A stretch of DNA of 64,000 nucleotides from JAWPMT01 sp965215825 (GCA_965215825.1 CBDCEM010000002.1:2028055-2092054), one strand, 5' to 3'; positions 10,367-19,919 are shown, numbered from the stretch's first letter. Made by a program: numbers and translations. The notes: generated by a model from the letters alone, not told the origin.

Positions 10367-11011
10367 ATGGACAGCCTTTCGTCTTTTCGAAATTTCTTCG
10401 GAGATTTAAAGACGGATGTCAATAAGGATATCCTCAACTATAACACCACCGCCATGAAAACCATTTTAGAGAACAATAGTGGGCATCTTAGTGTCGACTA
10501 TGAGAAAGGTATGCTCATCTGTGCCTTTGTAGGAGATGTGCAATTTGATGACTACAAGGCTCTGCTTTTGACCTCTGCTGAGGAAGTACGATCTAATGGA
10601 GTAAGGAATATCATCATGGATCGTTCCCAAATTGAAAGAATTGACGGGCAATGTAGGGTTTGGGTGAAGAGTATTTACCTCAAAACGCACATCAAACCAC
10701 TGGTTCCCAAGCTAAATAAGGTCGCAGCTGTCAATTCCGCTTCCATTGTCGGTATGATCTATGGGAAAGCGATTTATCAGACGTTTTCATTGTTCTATCC
10801 CACTATGGAATTCAAATTCTTCCCTAGCATGGAAAAGGCCATGAAGTGGTTCCGGGAATCAGAAGAGAAAGGAACGTTGATGGTGGAAGATGTGTTGGCC
10901 ATGGATGCCGAAAACTCCTCACCAGAGCTTGTTGAAGCAGATGCTACAGGAAACGAGCAAATTAAGAAGGGGCTTTTTAATAAGCTTTTCGACGCGCTGT
11001 TTTCAAAATAA
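10367..11011 (+). CDS. STAS/SpoIIAA-like protein, unknown
   Basis: A cytosolic protein of about 214 residues. The central part (GHLSVDYEKGMLICAFVGDVQFDDYKAL, then GVRNIIMDRSQIERIDG) has the beta-alpha pattern of STAS or SpoIIAA-like domains often encoded singly in Bacteroidota. The C-terminus (about 45 residues) is acidic, then ends with a basic amphipathic KKGLFNKLFDALFSK. The open frame extends 43 codons upstream to 10238, but that segment looks noncoding, so I start at the MDSLSSF methionine. Function not known. Confidence 0.6.
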   Translation: MDSLSSFRNFFGDLKTDVNKDILNYNTTAMKTILENNSGHLSVDYEKGMLICAFVGDVQFDDYKALLLTSAEEVRSNGVRNIIMDRSQIERIDGQCRVWVKSIYLKTHIKPLVPKLNKVAAVNSASIVGMIYGKAIYQTFSLFYPTMEFKFFPSMEKAMKWFRESEEKGTLMVEDVLAMDAENSSPELVEADATGNEQIKKGLFNKLFDALFSK

Positions 11012-11078
11012 GTCCATAATGGCGCCTGCATAGAAGGTTATTGCCTTATAAGTTGTAGCGTTGACTCACATTTTTTAA

Positions 11079-11093
11079 ATTAACCGGGTTAAT
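11079..11093. promoter_or_regulatory. 15-bp palindrome upstream of hemopexin gene
   Basis: ATTAACCGGGTTAAT is a perfect inverted repeat about 100 bases before the hemopexin-repeat gene, in an otherwise AT-rich stretch. It has the size and symmetry of an operator for a dimeric repressor. No regulator can be assigned. Confidence 0.35.
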
Positions 11094-11190
11094 GAGAAAG
11101 AGAAACTGACCAGCAATCGTTCCTTTCGGTATAGCATAGGCGAATTTTAGTGCCACTGGTACTTTTTTATACAACCAAACTTTCTTACTT

Positions 11191-12306
11191 ATGAGAATAG
11201 GAGCTGCAGTAAGGCATCCTTACAACAATCAAAAACTGTATCTGTTCTTCGGGAATAAATACGTCAGGTATAATATGGATACTGACAACATAGACTCGGG
11301 TTATCCAATGAGCATAAGCTCCGGCTGGTCTGGCATTCCTGATAATATAGATGCGATACTAAACCACCCTTCAAACCCTGAGAAACTCTATTTCTTTAAA
11401 GGGAATCAATATTATAGGTATGATTGGGGAGATGACGCTGTGGACAGTGGCTATCCTAAAACGGTAGGATACGGTTGGGATGGAATACCCGATAATATAG
11501 ATGCGGCGTTTTGTCACCCCACGAATCCTAATAAAGTTTATTTCTTTAAAGGCGACGAATACTATAGATATGATTGGGGTAATGATGAAAAAGACAGTGG
11601 TTACCCCAGAAGTATAGATTGGGGCTGGTCCGGTATCCCAAATTATATTGATGCGATTGTGGCACATCCCACGGATCGAAATAAGTACTACTTCTTCAAA
11701 GGCGACGAATACTACCGATATCGGTTTTCGAGTGATGCTGTAGATAGTGGATATCCATTAATTACCGACGACTATTGGTCCATTAGTGAGGACGGCTTTA
11801 GCAAACGACTAAGGTCCTTAATCACTGGGTCTTATAGTAGGGATCTATACCAGAAATATATTGATGCTGAATATGCGGAACCAAGATGTAAGATTTGCAA
11901 ATCAGATTTTCATCTGAATTATAAGCGTGCAGCTGCCGTTTTGAGGGTTTCAGGGCATACGACGAAAGAGATAAGCCGTGCGATTGTAAATGTGTATCGC
12001 AAAGTACAATTGCCCATGAGTGTCATTGGAATGGAGGATTATGAAATTGATTTGATCAACAGTCCTACATTGTTGGGAATGGCTTTGAGTGAAGCAGGAT
12101 TTCCACCGGATGATATTGTGGAAGGCATTCTGGATGTAATGGATGTAGCTCCAGATCCCTTGTATGAAGTGCTTTCGACCATTGGCGTTGATGATGATGA
12201 TATCAAAGAAGTCTTTAGTGACCTGGGAGAAGAGTTTGTGGACTTTGGCGATTCCATAGGAGATGTAGTAGGAGACGCCTGGGATTTTATCACCAGCCCC
12301 TTTTGA
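11191..12306 (+). CDS. hemopexin-repeat protein with helical C-terminal domain
   Basis: Residues 1-210 are four hemopexin repeats of about 50 residues, each with a Y-FFKGDEYYRYD-type strand, a DSGYP turn and a GIPDNIDA turn, which should form a four-bladed propeller. Eukaryotic hemopexin and metalloproteases use such propellers for ligand or metal binding. A linker with a CKIC pair leads to a helical, acidic region (about 245-371) ending VGDAWDFITSPF. No signal peptide is visible, so it is cytosolic or exported by a route not recognisable here. It stands alone between a STAS-like gene and a convergent LpxR gene. Confidence 0.85.
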   Translation: MRIGAAVRHPYNNQKLYLFFGNKYVRYNMDTDNIDSGYPMSISSGWSGIPDNIDAILNHPSNPEKLYFFKGNQYYRYDWGDDAVDSGYPKTVGYGWDGIPDNIDAAFCHPTNPNKVYFFKGDEYYRYDWGNDEKDSGYPRSIDWGWSGIPNYIDAIVAHPTDRNKYYFFKGDEYYRYRFSSDAVDSGYPLITDDYWSISEDGFSKRLRSLITGSYSRDLYQKYIDAEYAEPRCKICKSDFHLNYKRAAAVLRVSGHTTKEISRAIVNVYRKVQLPMSVIGMEDYEIDLINSPTLLGMALSEAGFPPDDIVEGILDVMDVAPDPLYEVLSTIGVDDDDIKEVFSDLGEEFVDFGDSIGDVVGDAWDFITSPF

Positions 12307-12320
12307 ACTATAACAACACA

Positions 12321-12342
12321 GAGTGCCGAAGATTCGGCACTC
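12321..12342. terminator. bidirectional terminator hairpin
   Basis: GAGTGCCGAA, a GA loop, and TTCGGCACTC form a perfect 10-bp stem between the convergent hemopexin and LpxR genes. A-rich sequence lies left of it, serving the leftward gene, and TCATTCAAAAAC right of it. Confidence 0.7.
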
Positions 12343-12346
12343 TCAT

Positions 12347-13324
12347 TCAAAAACGCTGCCTCAACTCAATCGCGCCATAACTATGCTTGCCTACCCCATC
12401 TGTTTCTCTGGAATTCACGAAGACCAAATAGTTAAGGTCGAAGGTGCCATACCGAAGCATTAATCCAAAACTTTGCTGGGAAAGCCATGATCTGGGTTTT
12501 TTTGTAAATATGGATTCACCAGTATTGATCAAACCTCCTTCCAGGGTGCCGTCATACAAAGTGTACCGAACACCAGGTGAGTAAAAAACATATGCCTCTA
12601 TCGCTACATCGGACTTGAATTTCGTGCGAGTACCACCTAGTGTGTTTCCGAAATGGGCGGATTTATTTATGTCGAAGATTTTGCCGAAACGGAAGATGAT
12701 GCTTTCCTGGACATAATTATAGATGGTTCCAGCGGCAAGACTACTTTTTAAGATGATGTCTCCATTCATCTCCGGATCATTGGACCCGACTAATTCAAAG
12801 GCATGATCAACAAATAAGTTCGCGACAGGTGCATTTTCCAATTGTGAGAACCAACCACGTGGTTCAGGCAAGCCAAACCAACCGTGCCAAATTCGATGAA
12901 TGTCACCTGTAAGCGTACCTGGTCCCATCCATCCAAGTTCAACATTGACGGACAGGTAGTGCGGTTTTTTGAAATACCATTGTTGTTTGGCGGATGCCGA
13001 TAACAATCCTGCATAGGGGCGATCAATGTCCTCGAGTTGATCGTACTCCACAAACACTGCGGTATACATCCTCTGCCGGATATCAAAGGAACGAATGACG
13101 CTATGGACTTTATCTCCATATTTATTGCTATCCATGAGGAAGCGGTAGGAGGCAAAAATGCCACTACTATAGTACCTGTCCCGAATCAACGAAACGAATA
13201 CATCGTTCTCAACAAGCAATCCAACTTCATGCTTGAGAAACTTTTCTTTCCTAGGAGTTTGTGCCTTTACTTGTAAGTGATGAACGCTGAATGCAAAAAG
13301 CAGCAGCACCAGAATCAATCGCAT
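12347..13324 (-). CDS. LpxR family lipid A deacylase (DUF2219)
   Basis: Outer-membrane enzyme family that removes the 3'-acyloxyacyl group of lipid A. After a signal peptide (to HHLQVKAQ) the LpxR landmarks appear: VGLLVENDVF with the catalytic Asn-Asp, DRYYSSG, DRPYAGLL and GDIHRIWHGW containing the catalytic His. Length (325) and the C-terminal YGAIELRQRF with terminal Phe fit a 12-strand barrel. The family is known from Salmonella and Helicobacter; activity here is inferred from motifs. Confidence 0.85.
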   Translation of the reverse strand: MRLILVLLLFAFSVHHLQVKAQTPRKEKFLKHEVGLLVENDVFVSLIRDRYYSSGIFASYRFLMDSNKYGDKVHSVIRSFDIRQRMYTAVFVEYDQLEDIDRPYAGLLSASAKQQWYFKKPHYLSVNVELGWMGPGTLTGDIHRIWHGWFGLPEPRGWFSQLENAPVANLFVDHAFELVGSNDPEMNGDIILKSSLAAGTIYNYVQESIIFRFGKIFDINKSAHFGNTLGGTRTKFKSDVAIEAYVFYSPGVRYTLYDGTLEGGLINTGESIFTKKPRSWLSQQSFGLMLRYGTFDLNYLVFVNSRETDGVGKHSYGAIELRQRF

Positions 13325-13377
13325 CGGCCAAAGATATAGTTTTGAGGTTGTTATTAAATGTCAGCAAGAGGATAACC

Positions 13378-14520
13378 ATGATCAATGATAATTTTCTGAG
13401 AGAGCGATTGTCTGCGAGAGCAGGTGGAGGCAACAAACGGGAACTGCCGGCTACTGTTCAGGGTGCGGATTTTGTATCAAACGACTACCTGGGTCTAGCT
13501 AATAATAAGGCACTGATCCATCGAATCGAATCGAGATGGCAAACACATAGCCCAAAACAATTGGGGGGTACGGGTTCCCGATTGCTTTCAGGAAATCACG
13601 GACTATATAAAGAACTGGAATCACTACTCAGGGAAGTTTTTCAAGCGGAAAGTGTATTGGTTTTTAATTCAGGATACCAGGCCAATCAGGCACTCATCGC
13701 CTCGGTGGCATCCAGAGGAGAGCGCATTCTTTATGATGAATTGTCGCATGTCTGTCTGAAGGAGGGAGCATGGCTGAGCAAAGCGGCTTCATTTTCCTTT
13801 CGCCACAATGATCTACAGGACCTGGAACGGCGTTTGAAGCAAGATGAAAAGATTCGCACGTTTGTGGTAACGGAATCACTTTTTTCAATGGACGGTGATT
13901 TTGCACCCATCTCTGAAATCCTGGATTTATGTGAAAAATACAATGCCTACCTGATTGTGGATGAAGCTCACACCACAGGTGCTTATGGAAAGGAAGGAGG
14001 AGGCTGGTTGATAGATCAGGGGCTTGCTGAGCGTGTTTTTGCGCGAGTTTATACGTTCGGCAAGGCCATGGGGGCTCACGGCGCTTGCATTGCGGGCTCG
14101 CGTGTTTTGACCGATTACCTGATCAATTTTGCCAGATCCTTTATCTACACAACATCCTTGCCTCCACATTCCGTGCTTTCCCTGATTGAGGCCTTTCATT
14201 TTTTATCGGAAAATATTGAGTTACAAAGTACATTACAAGATAGAATAAACCATTACCGGGTTACCTACGAAAGAGAAATAGGAGAGCAGTCGACCAGTCC
14301 ATCCGCGATTCAACCCGTTTGGATTAAAGGAAGCGATAAGGCATTAGAAGTCTCAAAATACCTTCAGGAAAATGGATATCAGGCCCTGGCGATAAGACCA
14401 CCTACTGTAAAAACGGGAACAGAAAGATTGCGCATCAGCCTACATACTTTCAATTCCAATGCATCGATCGACAGGTTGGTTAGTTGCTTGAAAGTTGTGA
14501 CGGATTTTAAGTCCTCCTGA
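13378..14520 (+). CDS. bioF: 8-amino-7-oxononanoate synthase-like PLP enzyme
   Basis: Alpha-oxoamine synthase of fold type I, about 380 residues. Visible landmarks are DFVSNDYLGLA, GGTGSRLLSGNHGLY, ESLFSMDGDFAPI, the cofactor-binding Asp in LIVDEAHTTGAYG, and the PLP lysine in YTFGKAMGAHGA. BioF condenses pimeloyl-thioester with alanine in biotin synthesis; other family members make aminoketones, and no bio genes are adjacent, so the exact substrate is uncertain. The start is the ATG preceded by AAGAGGA; the frame is open 29 codons further upstream, overlapping the LpxR gene. The 3' end overlaps the convergent parE remnant by 14 bases. Confidence 0.8.
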   Translation: MINDNFLRERLSARAGGGNKRELPATVQGADFVSNDYLGLANNKALIHRIESRWQTHSPKQLGGTGSRLLSGNHGLYKELESLLREVFQAESVLVFNSGYQANQALIASVASRGERILYDELSHVCLKEGAWLSKAASFSFRHNDLQDLERRLKQDEKIRTFVVTESLFSMDGDFAPISEILDLCEKYNAYLIVDEAHTTGAYGKEGGGWLIDQGLAERVFARVYTFGKAMGAHGACIAGSRVLTDYLINFARSFIYTTSLPPHSVLSLIEAFHFLSENIELQSTLQDRINHYRVTYEREIGEQSTSPSAIQPVWIKGSDKALEVSKYLQENGYQALAIRPPTVKTGTERLRISLHTFNSNASIDRLVSCLKVVTDFKSS

Positions 14521-15242
14521 TTCGTTCTTCGATTTCAAAAGCTAATCTATCTGCCAGGCTTCTGACGATGCTTTCAATATCTCTTTTGCCATGAAGCACT
14601 GTTGCTATAATGATATCCTTTTTGATTGGCTCGAAAATGGCATAGTGTTGTTTTACTGGAGCTATATAAAATGGATAAGTACGGGATCGCAAAAAACCTG
14701 GGGACCTACTTTATCAATTACAATTTGGTAAGTGTAACTTTCTCAAAGAAGACAGGATGGAAGTTCCTGATGCTTCACGGGTAATTTGACGTTCGCAGAC
14801 TATATTATCTTTGACCTTTTTCCATCGATGAAAAAGGTCGAAAAAATCTAGGCCATATTCATTTTTTAACGCTTTTTGACCCAAAAGAGCAGGAATAAAA
14901 TAAACTCACCATTTCATAAAATCAACCCAAATGAGGTACTTCAGGCTCAAACAGAATTTTATTCTTTTCTGCTCTTCTTTGAATCAAAAATCTAAAATGA
15001 ATCAAGGCCGAGGCGAGACGGCAACTCCTTTCAGTACAATTTGTCCACGGGAATCCGGCTTGATCCTAAGTACGTTCTCTTCGTAAATTGCCAATTTCAG
15101 GATTATCGGAGATCTTCGAAAAAATTCCATAGAGATCGTTCATATAATTAGCTGTTTGCTCTTCTCCCCATCTCGACTTTGAGAACTCTTTGATTTCTAT
15201 CAAATCGTTGATGGCTCTGGATGTCAAATAGAACTTACCCAA
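14507..15242 (-). pseudogene. parE: parE-like toxin gene split by a 383-bp insertion
   Basis: Two fragments of one ParE/RelE-type toxin flank an insertion. The N-terminal part starts after the antitoxin (TTG start likely) and reads GKFYLTSRAINDLIEIKE to NPEIGNLRRERT, then hits a stop inside the element. The C-terminal part reads RTYPFYIAPVKQHYAIF through ATVLHGKRDIESIVRSLADR. Removing the element and one 8-bp repeat joins them in frame to a 114-residue protein, the usual size for ParE toxins that block DNA gyrase. As it stands the toxin is inactivated. The start overlaps the antitoxin stop region, as in ParDE operons. Confidence 0.85.
14684..15066. mobile_element. 383-bp non-autonomous element (MITE-like)
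   Basis: The element is bounded by direct repeats TAAGTACG (14676-14683 and 15067-15074), an 8-bp target duplication inside parE. Its ends are GGATCGC and CTTGATCC, giving a short inverted repeat GGATC. It encodes no protein. Inside are a GACCTTTTTC...GAAAAAGGTC-type hairpin (14813-14839) and a longer imperfect inverted repeat around AAAGAGCAG (about 14880-14990). The parent transposase family is not evident from the short ends. Confidence 0.75.
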
Positions 15243-15244
15243 TT

Positions 15245-15511
15245 TTACTTCCAGCCTTCTGATTCTTTCCTGGCGAACAAGACTTTATCTTTTTCCCAGT
15301 CACCTGTCGATTCAAAAAATCTTCCCTCAGAGATGTCTTCAAACCCTTCAGTGATATTTGAAAACACCTTATTTACATCACTGTCCATGTCTTTTCGAAT
15401 CAGGGCTCTTAAGTATTCACTTGGAGTTTCATACAGACCTTCCGGGCCTACCATTCTTTTGACATGCGCTGCAAGTGGTTTTGGAAGTCGTGCATTTACT
15501 CGTTCGGACAT
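15245..15511 (-). CDS. parD: ParD-like antitoxin
   Basis: An 88-residue protein with an N-terminal ribbon-helix-helix (MSERVNARLPKPLAAHVKRM, then YETPSEYLRALIRKDMD) and an acidic toxin-binding tail. It is expected to bind its own promoter as a dimer and neutralise the downstream ParE toxin. The toxin gene follows directly but is disrupted, leaving an orphan antitoxin. Confidence 0.8.
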   Translation of the reverse strand: MSERVNARLPKPLAAHVKRMVGPEGLYETPSEYLRALIRKDMDSDVNKVFSNITEGFEDISEGRFFESTGDWEKDKVLFARKESEGWK

Positions 15512-15564
15512 TTCTCAAAGATAGAATTTGTCATAACTAATGTAAAGCATGTCACCACTAAATT

Positions 15565-16287
15565 TCACCCCTTCACTTTTGCCAACTCGTTCAAGGTCTT
15601 GGAAACACCAGCCCGGTAATTCCTTCCAATAGGTACCATGTGCTCTCCCAATTCTATTTCTGTTTGTGAAAAGGAGTTGATCTTGTTTTTAGCGACGATG
15701 AAAGATCGGTGAACCCGCATAAATTGCTCGGTAGGAAATACGTCTTCAGCTTCGGTGATCCCCATCCGGGTTACGACATCTTCGCCATCACGAACGATCC
15801 TCAGGTAGTCTCGTTGGCTTTCAACAAACAGCACATCCTGTAGTACCACCTTCACCATTTTCTTATCGACTTTGAAGAACAGCGTATCGGCTGATTCCGC
15901 AGGAGCTTGTACCACAGTTATTCCCTGGTTGGAAACCTGGACTTTGCTCACGGCTTTAACAAACCGGTCCAGAGAGATGGGTTTCAATAAGTAATCGGCC
16001 ACTTCCAGTTCAAAACCTTCCAGTGCATAATCCCGATAGGCGGTTGTAATGATCACTTCCGGGCGTTTGGGAAGAGACCTTAAGATATCCAGCCCCGTCA
16101 ACTTGGGCATTTGAATGTCCATGAAGAGCACGTCTACCGGATGTGAACGTATGTATTCAAAAGCTTTGATGGGGTTCTGAAAACTCTGCTCCAGTGTCAT
16201 GTTGTCAAATTGTTCCAGATAAGATTCAATTACTTCAATAGCAAGTGGTTCGTCATCAACAACGACGCATCGGAGAGGTTTAGACAT
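15565..16287 (-). CDS. LytTR family response regulator
   Basis: CheY-like receiver domain (about 1-120) with the acidic pocket VVDDE and phospho-acceptor Asp in VLFMDIQMPKLTG, followed by a LytTR DNA-binding domain (about 140-240) with FFKVDKKMVKVVLQDVLFVES and MRVHRSFIV. Such regulators bind direct repeats near promoters. The gene follows its kinase by 57 bases and both point away from the DUF5916 gene. Confidence 0.9.
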   Translation of the reverse strand: MSKPLRCVVVDDEPLAIEVIESYLEQFDNMTLEQSFQNPIKAFEYIRSHPVDVLFMDIQMPKLTGLDILRSLPKRPEVIITTAYRDYALEGFELEVADYLLKPISLDRFVKAVSKVQVSNQGITVVQAPAESADTLFFKVDKKMVKVVLQDVLFVESQRDYLRIVRDGEDVVTRMGITEAEDVFPTEQFMRVHRSFIVAKNKINSFSQTEIELGEHMVPIGRNYRAGVSKTLNELAKVKG

Positions 16288-16343
16288 AGATAGTGCGGGT
16301 AGCTTCAGGAGTATTTACGGAAATCCCGGCAGCGGGTTGAATC

Positions 16344-17399
16344 CTACTTCAATGACAAGCTTAGCAAGGACTCGTAGTTGTCCTTACGGTCGGATGTAAT
16401 AAGCATGAACCGATCTTCTCCATACTGGAGTTCCAGGCGCCTTTTCAGGTTTTTCAGACCGATGCCATGCCCATTTCCATTCAGTGGTGGACTGTTTGTA
16501 GGTTTGCTGTTTTTCATACTGAAGGACAGCTTGTCTTCGTCAGAAGTGATTTGTACATGAATCCAGACTTTGTCCAGGTCGGCACTGGCTCCGTGTTTGA
16601 ACCCATTTTCCAGGAAAGGAAGAAAAATCATCGGGGCAATTTCCTTACCGGAAATACCACCATTTATGTCCAGTTTGATTTCTAACCGATCTCCATACCG
16701 CAATTGCTCGATTTCGAAATAATTGCGAATGAACTGGATCTCGCGCTCCAATGGGACCAATTCGCAATCTCCACACTCATAGAGCATGTAGTCCATCAGG
16801 TCCGACAACTTCAATACCAGCTCCGGGGCCTGGTCTGACTTTTTCAGGGTCAGTGCGTAGAGATTGTTGAGGGTATTGAACAAAAAGTGAGGGTGCAACT
16901 GTGTTCTCAGAAACTTCAATTCGCTCTCCAGACGGCCTTTTTCCATGGTAGCCGTACGCTGCTTCTGCGAATACCAATGCTTCAGAAACTTGATGGAGAA
17001 GGCCAGAAGAACATATGGATAGACGTATGTCAGCCCTTTGATCATTTTAGCCGGATAGAAGAAGGAGCCCCAATTCTCATTGTTGTAGTAGTAAACCCGC
17101 TCAATATGGTAAGAAAGCGTCCAGTGGACGAAACCACCAAGTACTAGTGTTGCAAGTAGCCATAGGCCAAATTCTGTGTAGCGCTCCTTGAGGAGGAGCC
17201 TCGGCATGAGTATGTACAGGGTGATATAGGCAGGGATCAGTTTATCGGGGAGAAACAGGAGTTGTAGCTCAAATTGACGGGCATAGTCTTCACTGAAGCT
17301 GCCATATAGCAAGGTAAAGAAACCCACTACCAGTACCCAGAAAGTTACATGCCGGGATATCCTTGAAAAAGCTGAATTGCCGTTAATCCATTCGTACAC
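16344..17399 (-). CDS. LytS-type sensor histidine kinase
   Basis: Four or so N-terminal membrane helices (about 20-155), a short coiled coil, then the His_kinase domain with the phospho-acceptor His in LHPHFLFNTLNNLYAL and a GHGIGLKNLKRRLELQYG ATP-binding G box. It has no large periplasmic domain, so the membrane region probably senses the signal. It pairs with the LytTR regulator directly downstream. Confidence 0.9.
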   Translation of the reverse strand: MYEWINGNSAFSRISRHVTFWVLVVGFFTLLYGSFSEDYARQFELQLLFLPDKLIPAYITLYILMPRLLLKERYTEFGLWLLATLVLGGFVHWTLSYHIERVYYYNNENWGSFFYPAKMIKGLTYVYPYVLLAFSIKFLKHWYSQKQRTATMEKGRLESELKFLRTQLHPHFLFNTLNNLYALTLKKSDQAPELVLKLSDLMDYMLYECGDCELVPLEREIQFIRNYFEIEQLRYGDRLEIKLDINGGISGKEIAPMIFLPFLENGFKHGASADLDKVWIHVQITSDEDKLSFSMKNSKPTNSPPLNGNGHGIGLKNLKRRLELQYGEDRFMLITSDRKDNYESLLSLSLK

Positions 17400-17601
17400 A
17401 AGTCAAAGATACCTTTTGACTACCAATAAGTTCCGCTTGTTCACCAACGACATCAAAAAGCCCTTGAATGCACGATTGCTCATGATGAAATGCCCTCTGT
17501 GGGTTCATGGAGGGTCTTCGCTTCATCGTACCGGTCTTTGGACCTGAACACACCACGCAATGTCCGGCAATGCGTGAACAGGGGAGTAACCAACAAAAAA
17601 G

Positions 17602-19821
17602 ATGAAGACAATCGTATCACTTTTTCTGTGCTTCATGATCATAGAGGTCATGGCATTTGTCCCCGGAGGAAAGCCAGGTACCGGAGGCCAGTTCAATTAC
17701 GCACTTCAGGAACTGCAAGAAACAGAGATCCGCATCGATGGGGTACTCGATGAAGAGGAGTGGGGGAAGGTGGTACCTTTCTCAAAATTCATCAACAAAT
17801 GGCCTGTGGATTCAGGTTATGCAAAAACACAAACTCAGGTCAAGCTCACCTACGATGATAATTTTATCTATGTATCGGCCATCAATTATCAGAAACGGGA
17901 AGACCTGGTAATCCAAACGCTCAAACGAGACAACCCACAAGGGCACTGGGGCAGTGATGGGTTTACGTTTGTAGTGGATCCATTGAATCAGCGTAGCAAC
18001 GGTTACTTGTTTGGTGTAAATGCCGGAGGTGCTCAGGTAGAGGGTACCCTGACGCTGAACGGTACCCGGACTCGGGGCGACCTCAACTGGGACAACAAGT
18101 GGTACTCGACAACTAAAGTTTACGACGATTACTGGGTAGTGGAAATGGCGATTCCATTCAATGCCTTACGATATACCGACAACCGGGAGTGGGCGGTCAA
18201 CTTTATTCGGGGCGATATGAAGAACAACGAGATAAGTACCTGGGCACAGGTACCGATTGCTTTTAATGGGATAGACCTGGGCCACATGGGGACATTGAGC
18301 TGGAACGAACCGCCTAAACCCACAAGTGGAAATGTGATTGTGGTTCCCTACGTGGCAGGCTCTTCCAACCAGGACTTTGACGATGATGAAAATAACCTGA
18401 ACGCTGATGCGGGGTTGGATGCCAAAATAGCTTTGTCCTCGGCACTCAATCTCGACCTCACGGTAAACCCCGATTTTTCCAATGTAGATGTCGACCAACA
18501 ACAAACGAACCTGACCCAATTCAGCTTGTTTTTCCCCGAACGTCGCGGGTTCTTTCTGGAAAACAGCGATTTGTTCAGCAACTACGGTAGCTGGGGCATT
18601 ACGCCATTTTTCTCGAGGCGCATCGGTCTCGATGGTGGCGAAGCCATTCCGATTCTGTTTGGTGCCCGACTTACCGGAAACCTTACTGAATCGTTGCGCA
18701 TTGGTGTCATGGACATACAAACACGAGCAACAGATGATCTCAATGCCAACAACTACCTGGTAGCTTCTGCGCAGCAGCAGATCATGTCACGCTCAAGAAT
18801 CAAGATACTGGCCACCAACCGGCAGGGGCTCAATAGCGACGAAAACAATGCCGTGGAAGATTACAATCGGGCCGGAGGGCTTGAATTTGACTATGTGTCC
18901 GACGATGGTGTGTTTACTGCAACTGCCAAGTACCACATGGCAACAGATGAAAATCAACTTAGTGACAACAGTTATTCTACTGTAGGTGCCAACTACAACA
19001 ATGGGAAGTACTTCTTCGGAGCGTTCTTTCATCAGGTGGGAGAGAACTATATCCCGGACATGGGATTTGTGCCTCAGCTCAATCACTATGATCCGGTAGA
19101 AGACACGACGATCCGCGTGGGTTTCAGGCGGTTCAACTTTTGGGTAGGTCGTAGCTTTCGACCGAAAAATGGCCCTATCAATGTATTGGAAGTCAACCCC
19201 TGGACCGTTTGGCGATTCGATTACGATGGGAACACGTTGAATCATAATGTCGGCCTCTGGAGTACAATCATGTTCAAGTCGCGAGATGAAGTGACGATAG
19301 ACCTTTCCCACAGAGATCAGCGATTGGTCGTGCCGGCGGAGTTTGTGGATGATGCGGAGCCGCTGCCCACCGGGTTATACAACAATACGTTTTATCGCCT
19401 GGAGTGGAAAAGCGATGGTCGCAAGGTGATCAGTGGAGGTATATCCGTAGGGCACGGCAAGTTTTACACGGGCCACCGGACCGAATTGATGACCAATTTG
19501 AATTTCCGGAAGCAGCCATGGGGAAATTTTGGAGTACGGTATGTGCAGAATAGAGTAGAGTTGGGAGCCGCACATGGAGAGACCGTACTCCATCTCCTTG
19601 GGCCCACGGCGGAGGTCACCTTTAGTAACAAAATGTTCTGGACTACCTTCCTGCAATACAATACCCAGGCAGAAAACTTCAACATCAATAGCCGGTTTCA
19701 GTGGCGTTACCTACCCATGTCAGACATCTTCCTGGTCTACTCAGAAAACTACACCTCCAATAACCTCAACATTAAAAATCGAGGCGTAGTATTCAAAATG
19801 ACCTACTGGTTAAACTTATAG
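17602..19821 (+). CDS. CBM9-like/DUF5916 outer-membrane protein
   Basis: A 739-residue protein with a signal peptide (MKTIVSLFLCFMIIEVMAF). Residues about 30-215 match the CBM9-like domain (IRIDGVLDEEEWGKV, GHWGSDGFTFVVDP, YWVVEMAIPFNALRY), and the rest is the DUF5916 barrel-like region with the hallmark VNPDFSNVDVDQQQ and FFPERRGFFLEN. Family members are common in Bacteroidota and are thought to lie in the outer membrane; the ligand is unknown. It diverges from the LytTR kinase gene, with 202 bases between the starts. Confidence 0.88.
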   Translation: MKTIVSLFLCFMIIEVMAFVPGGKPGTGGQFNYALQELQETEIRIDGVLDEEEWGKVVPFSKFINKWPVDSGYAKTQTQVKLTYDDNFIYVSAINYQKREDLVIQTLKRDNPQGHWGSDGFTFVVDPLNQRSNGYLFGVNAGGAQVEGTLTLNGTRTRGDLNWDNKWYSTTKVYDDYWVVEMAIPFNALRYTDNREWAVNFIRGDMKNNEISTWAQVPIAFNGIDLGHMGTLSWNEPPKPTSGNVIVVPYVAGSSNQDFDDDENNLNADAGLDAKIALSSALNLDLTVNPDFSNVDVDQQQTNLTQFSLFFPERRGFFLENSDLFSNYGSWGITPFFSRRIGLDGGEAIPILFGARLTGNLTESLRIGVMDIQTRATDDLNANNYLVASAQQQIMSRSRIKILATNRQGLNSDENNAVEDYNRAGGLEFDYVSDDGVFTATAKYHMATDENQLSDNSYSTVGANYNNGKYFFGAFFHQVGENYIPDMGFVPQLNHYDPVEDTTIRVGFRRFNFWVGRSFRPKNGPINVLEVNPWTVWRFDYDGNTLNHNVGLWSTIMFKSRDEVTIDLSHRDQRLVVPAEFVDDAEPLPTGLYNNTFYRLEWKSDGRKVISGGISVGHGKFYTGHRTELMTNLNFRKQPWGNFGVRYVQNRVELGAAHGETVLHLLGPTAEVTFSNKMFWTTFLQYNTQAENFNINSRFQWRYLPMSDIFLVYSENYTSNNLNIKNRGVVFKMTYWLNL

Positions 19822-19898
19822 GATAGGAGAGAAGCGATGGTGGGGCTATCATTCGGTAGTCCCGTCATTCGCTTTACTTCGTGCTCGCTGCTACCGGG

Positions 19899-19919
19899 CC
19901 TGCCTGTCCGGTAGGCAGG
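19899..19919. repeat. short palindromic repeat
   Basis: CCTGCCTG, TCCGG, TAGGCAGG forms a hairpin in the 268-base gap after the DUF5916 gene. Its composition suggests a REP-like extragenic repeat or terminator. The rest of the gap shows no recognisable feature. Confidence 0.4.

Noticed and set aside
18166..18720. 184-codon minus strand frame inside the DUF5916 gene
   Set aside because: It is a shadow of a strongly supported coding frame on the other strand.
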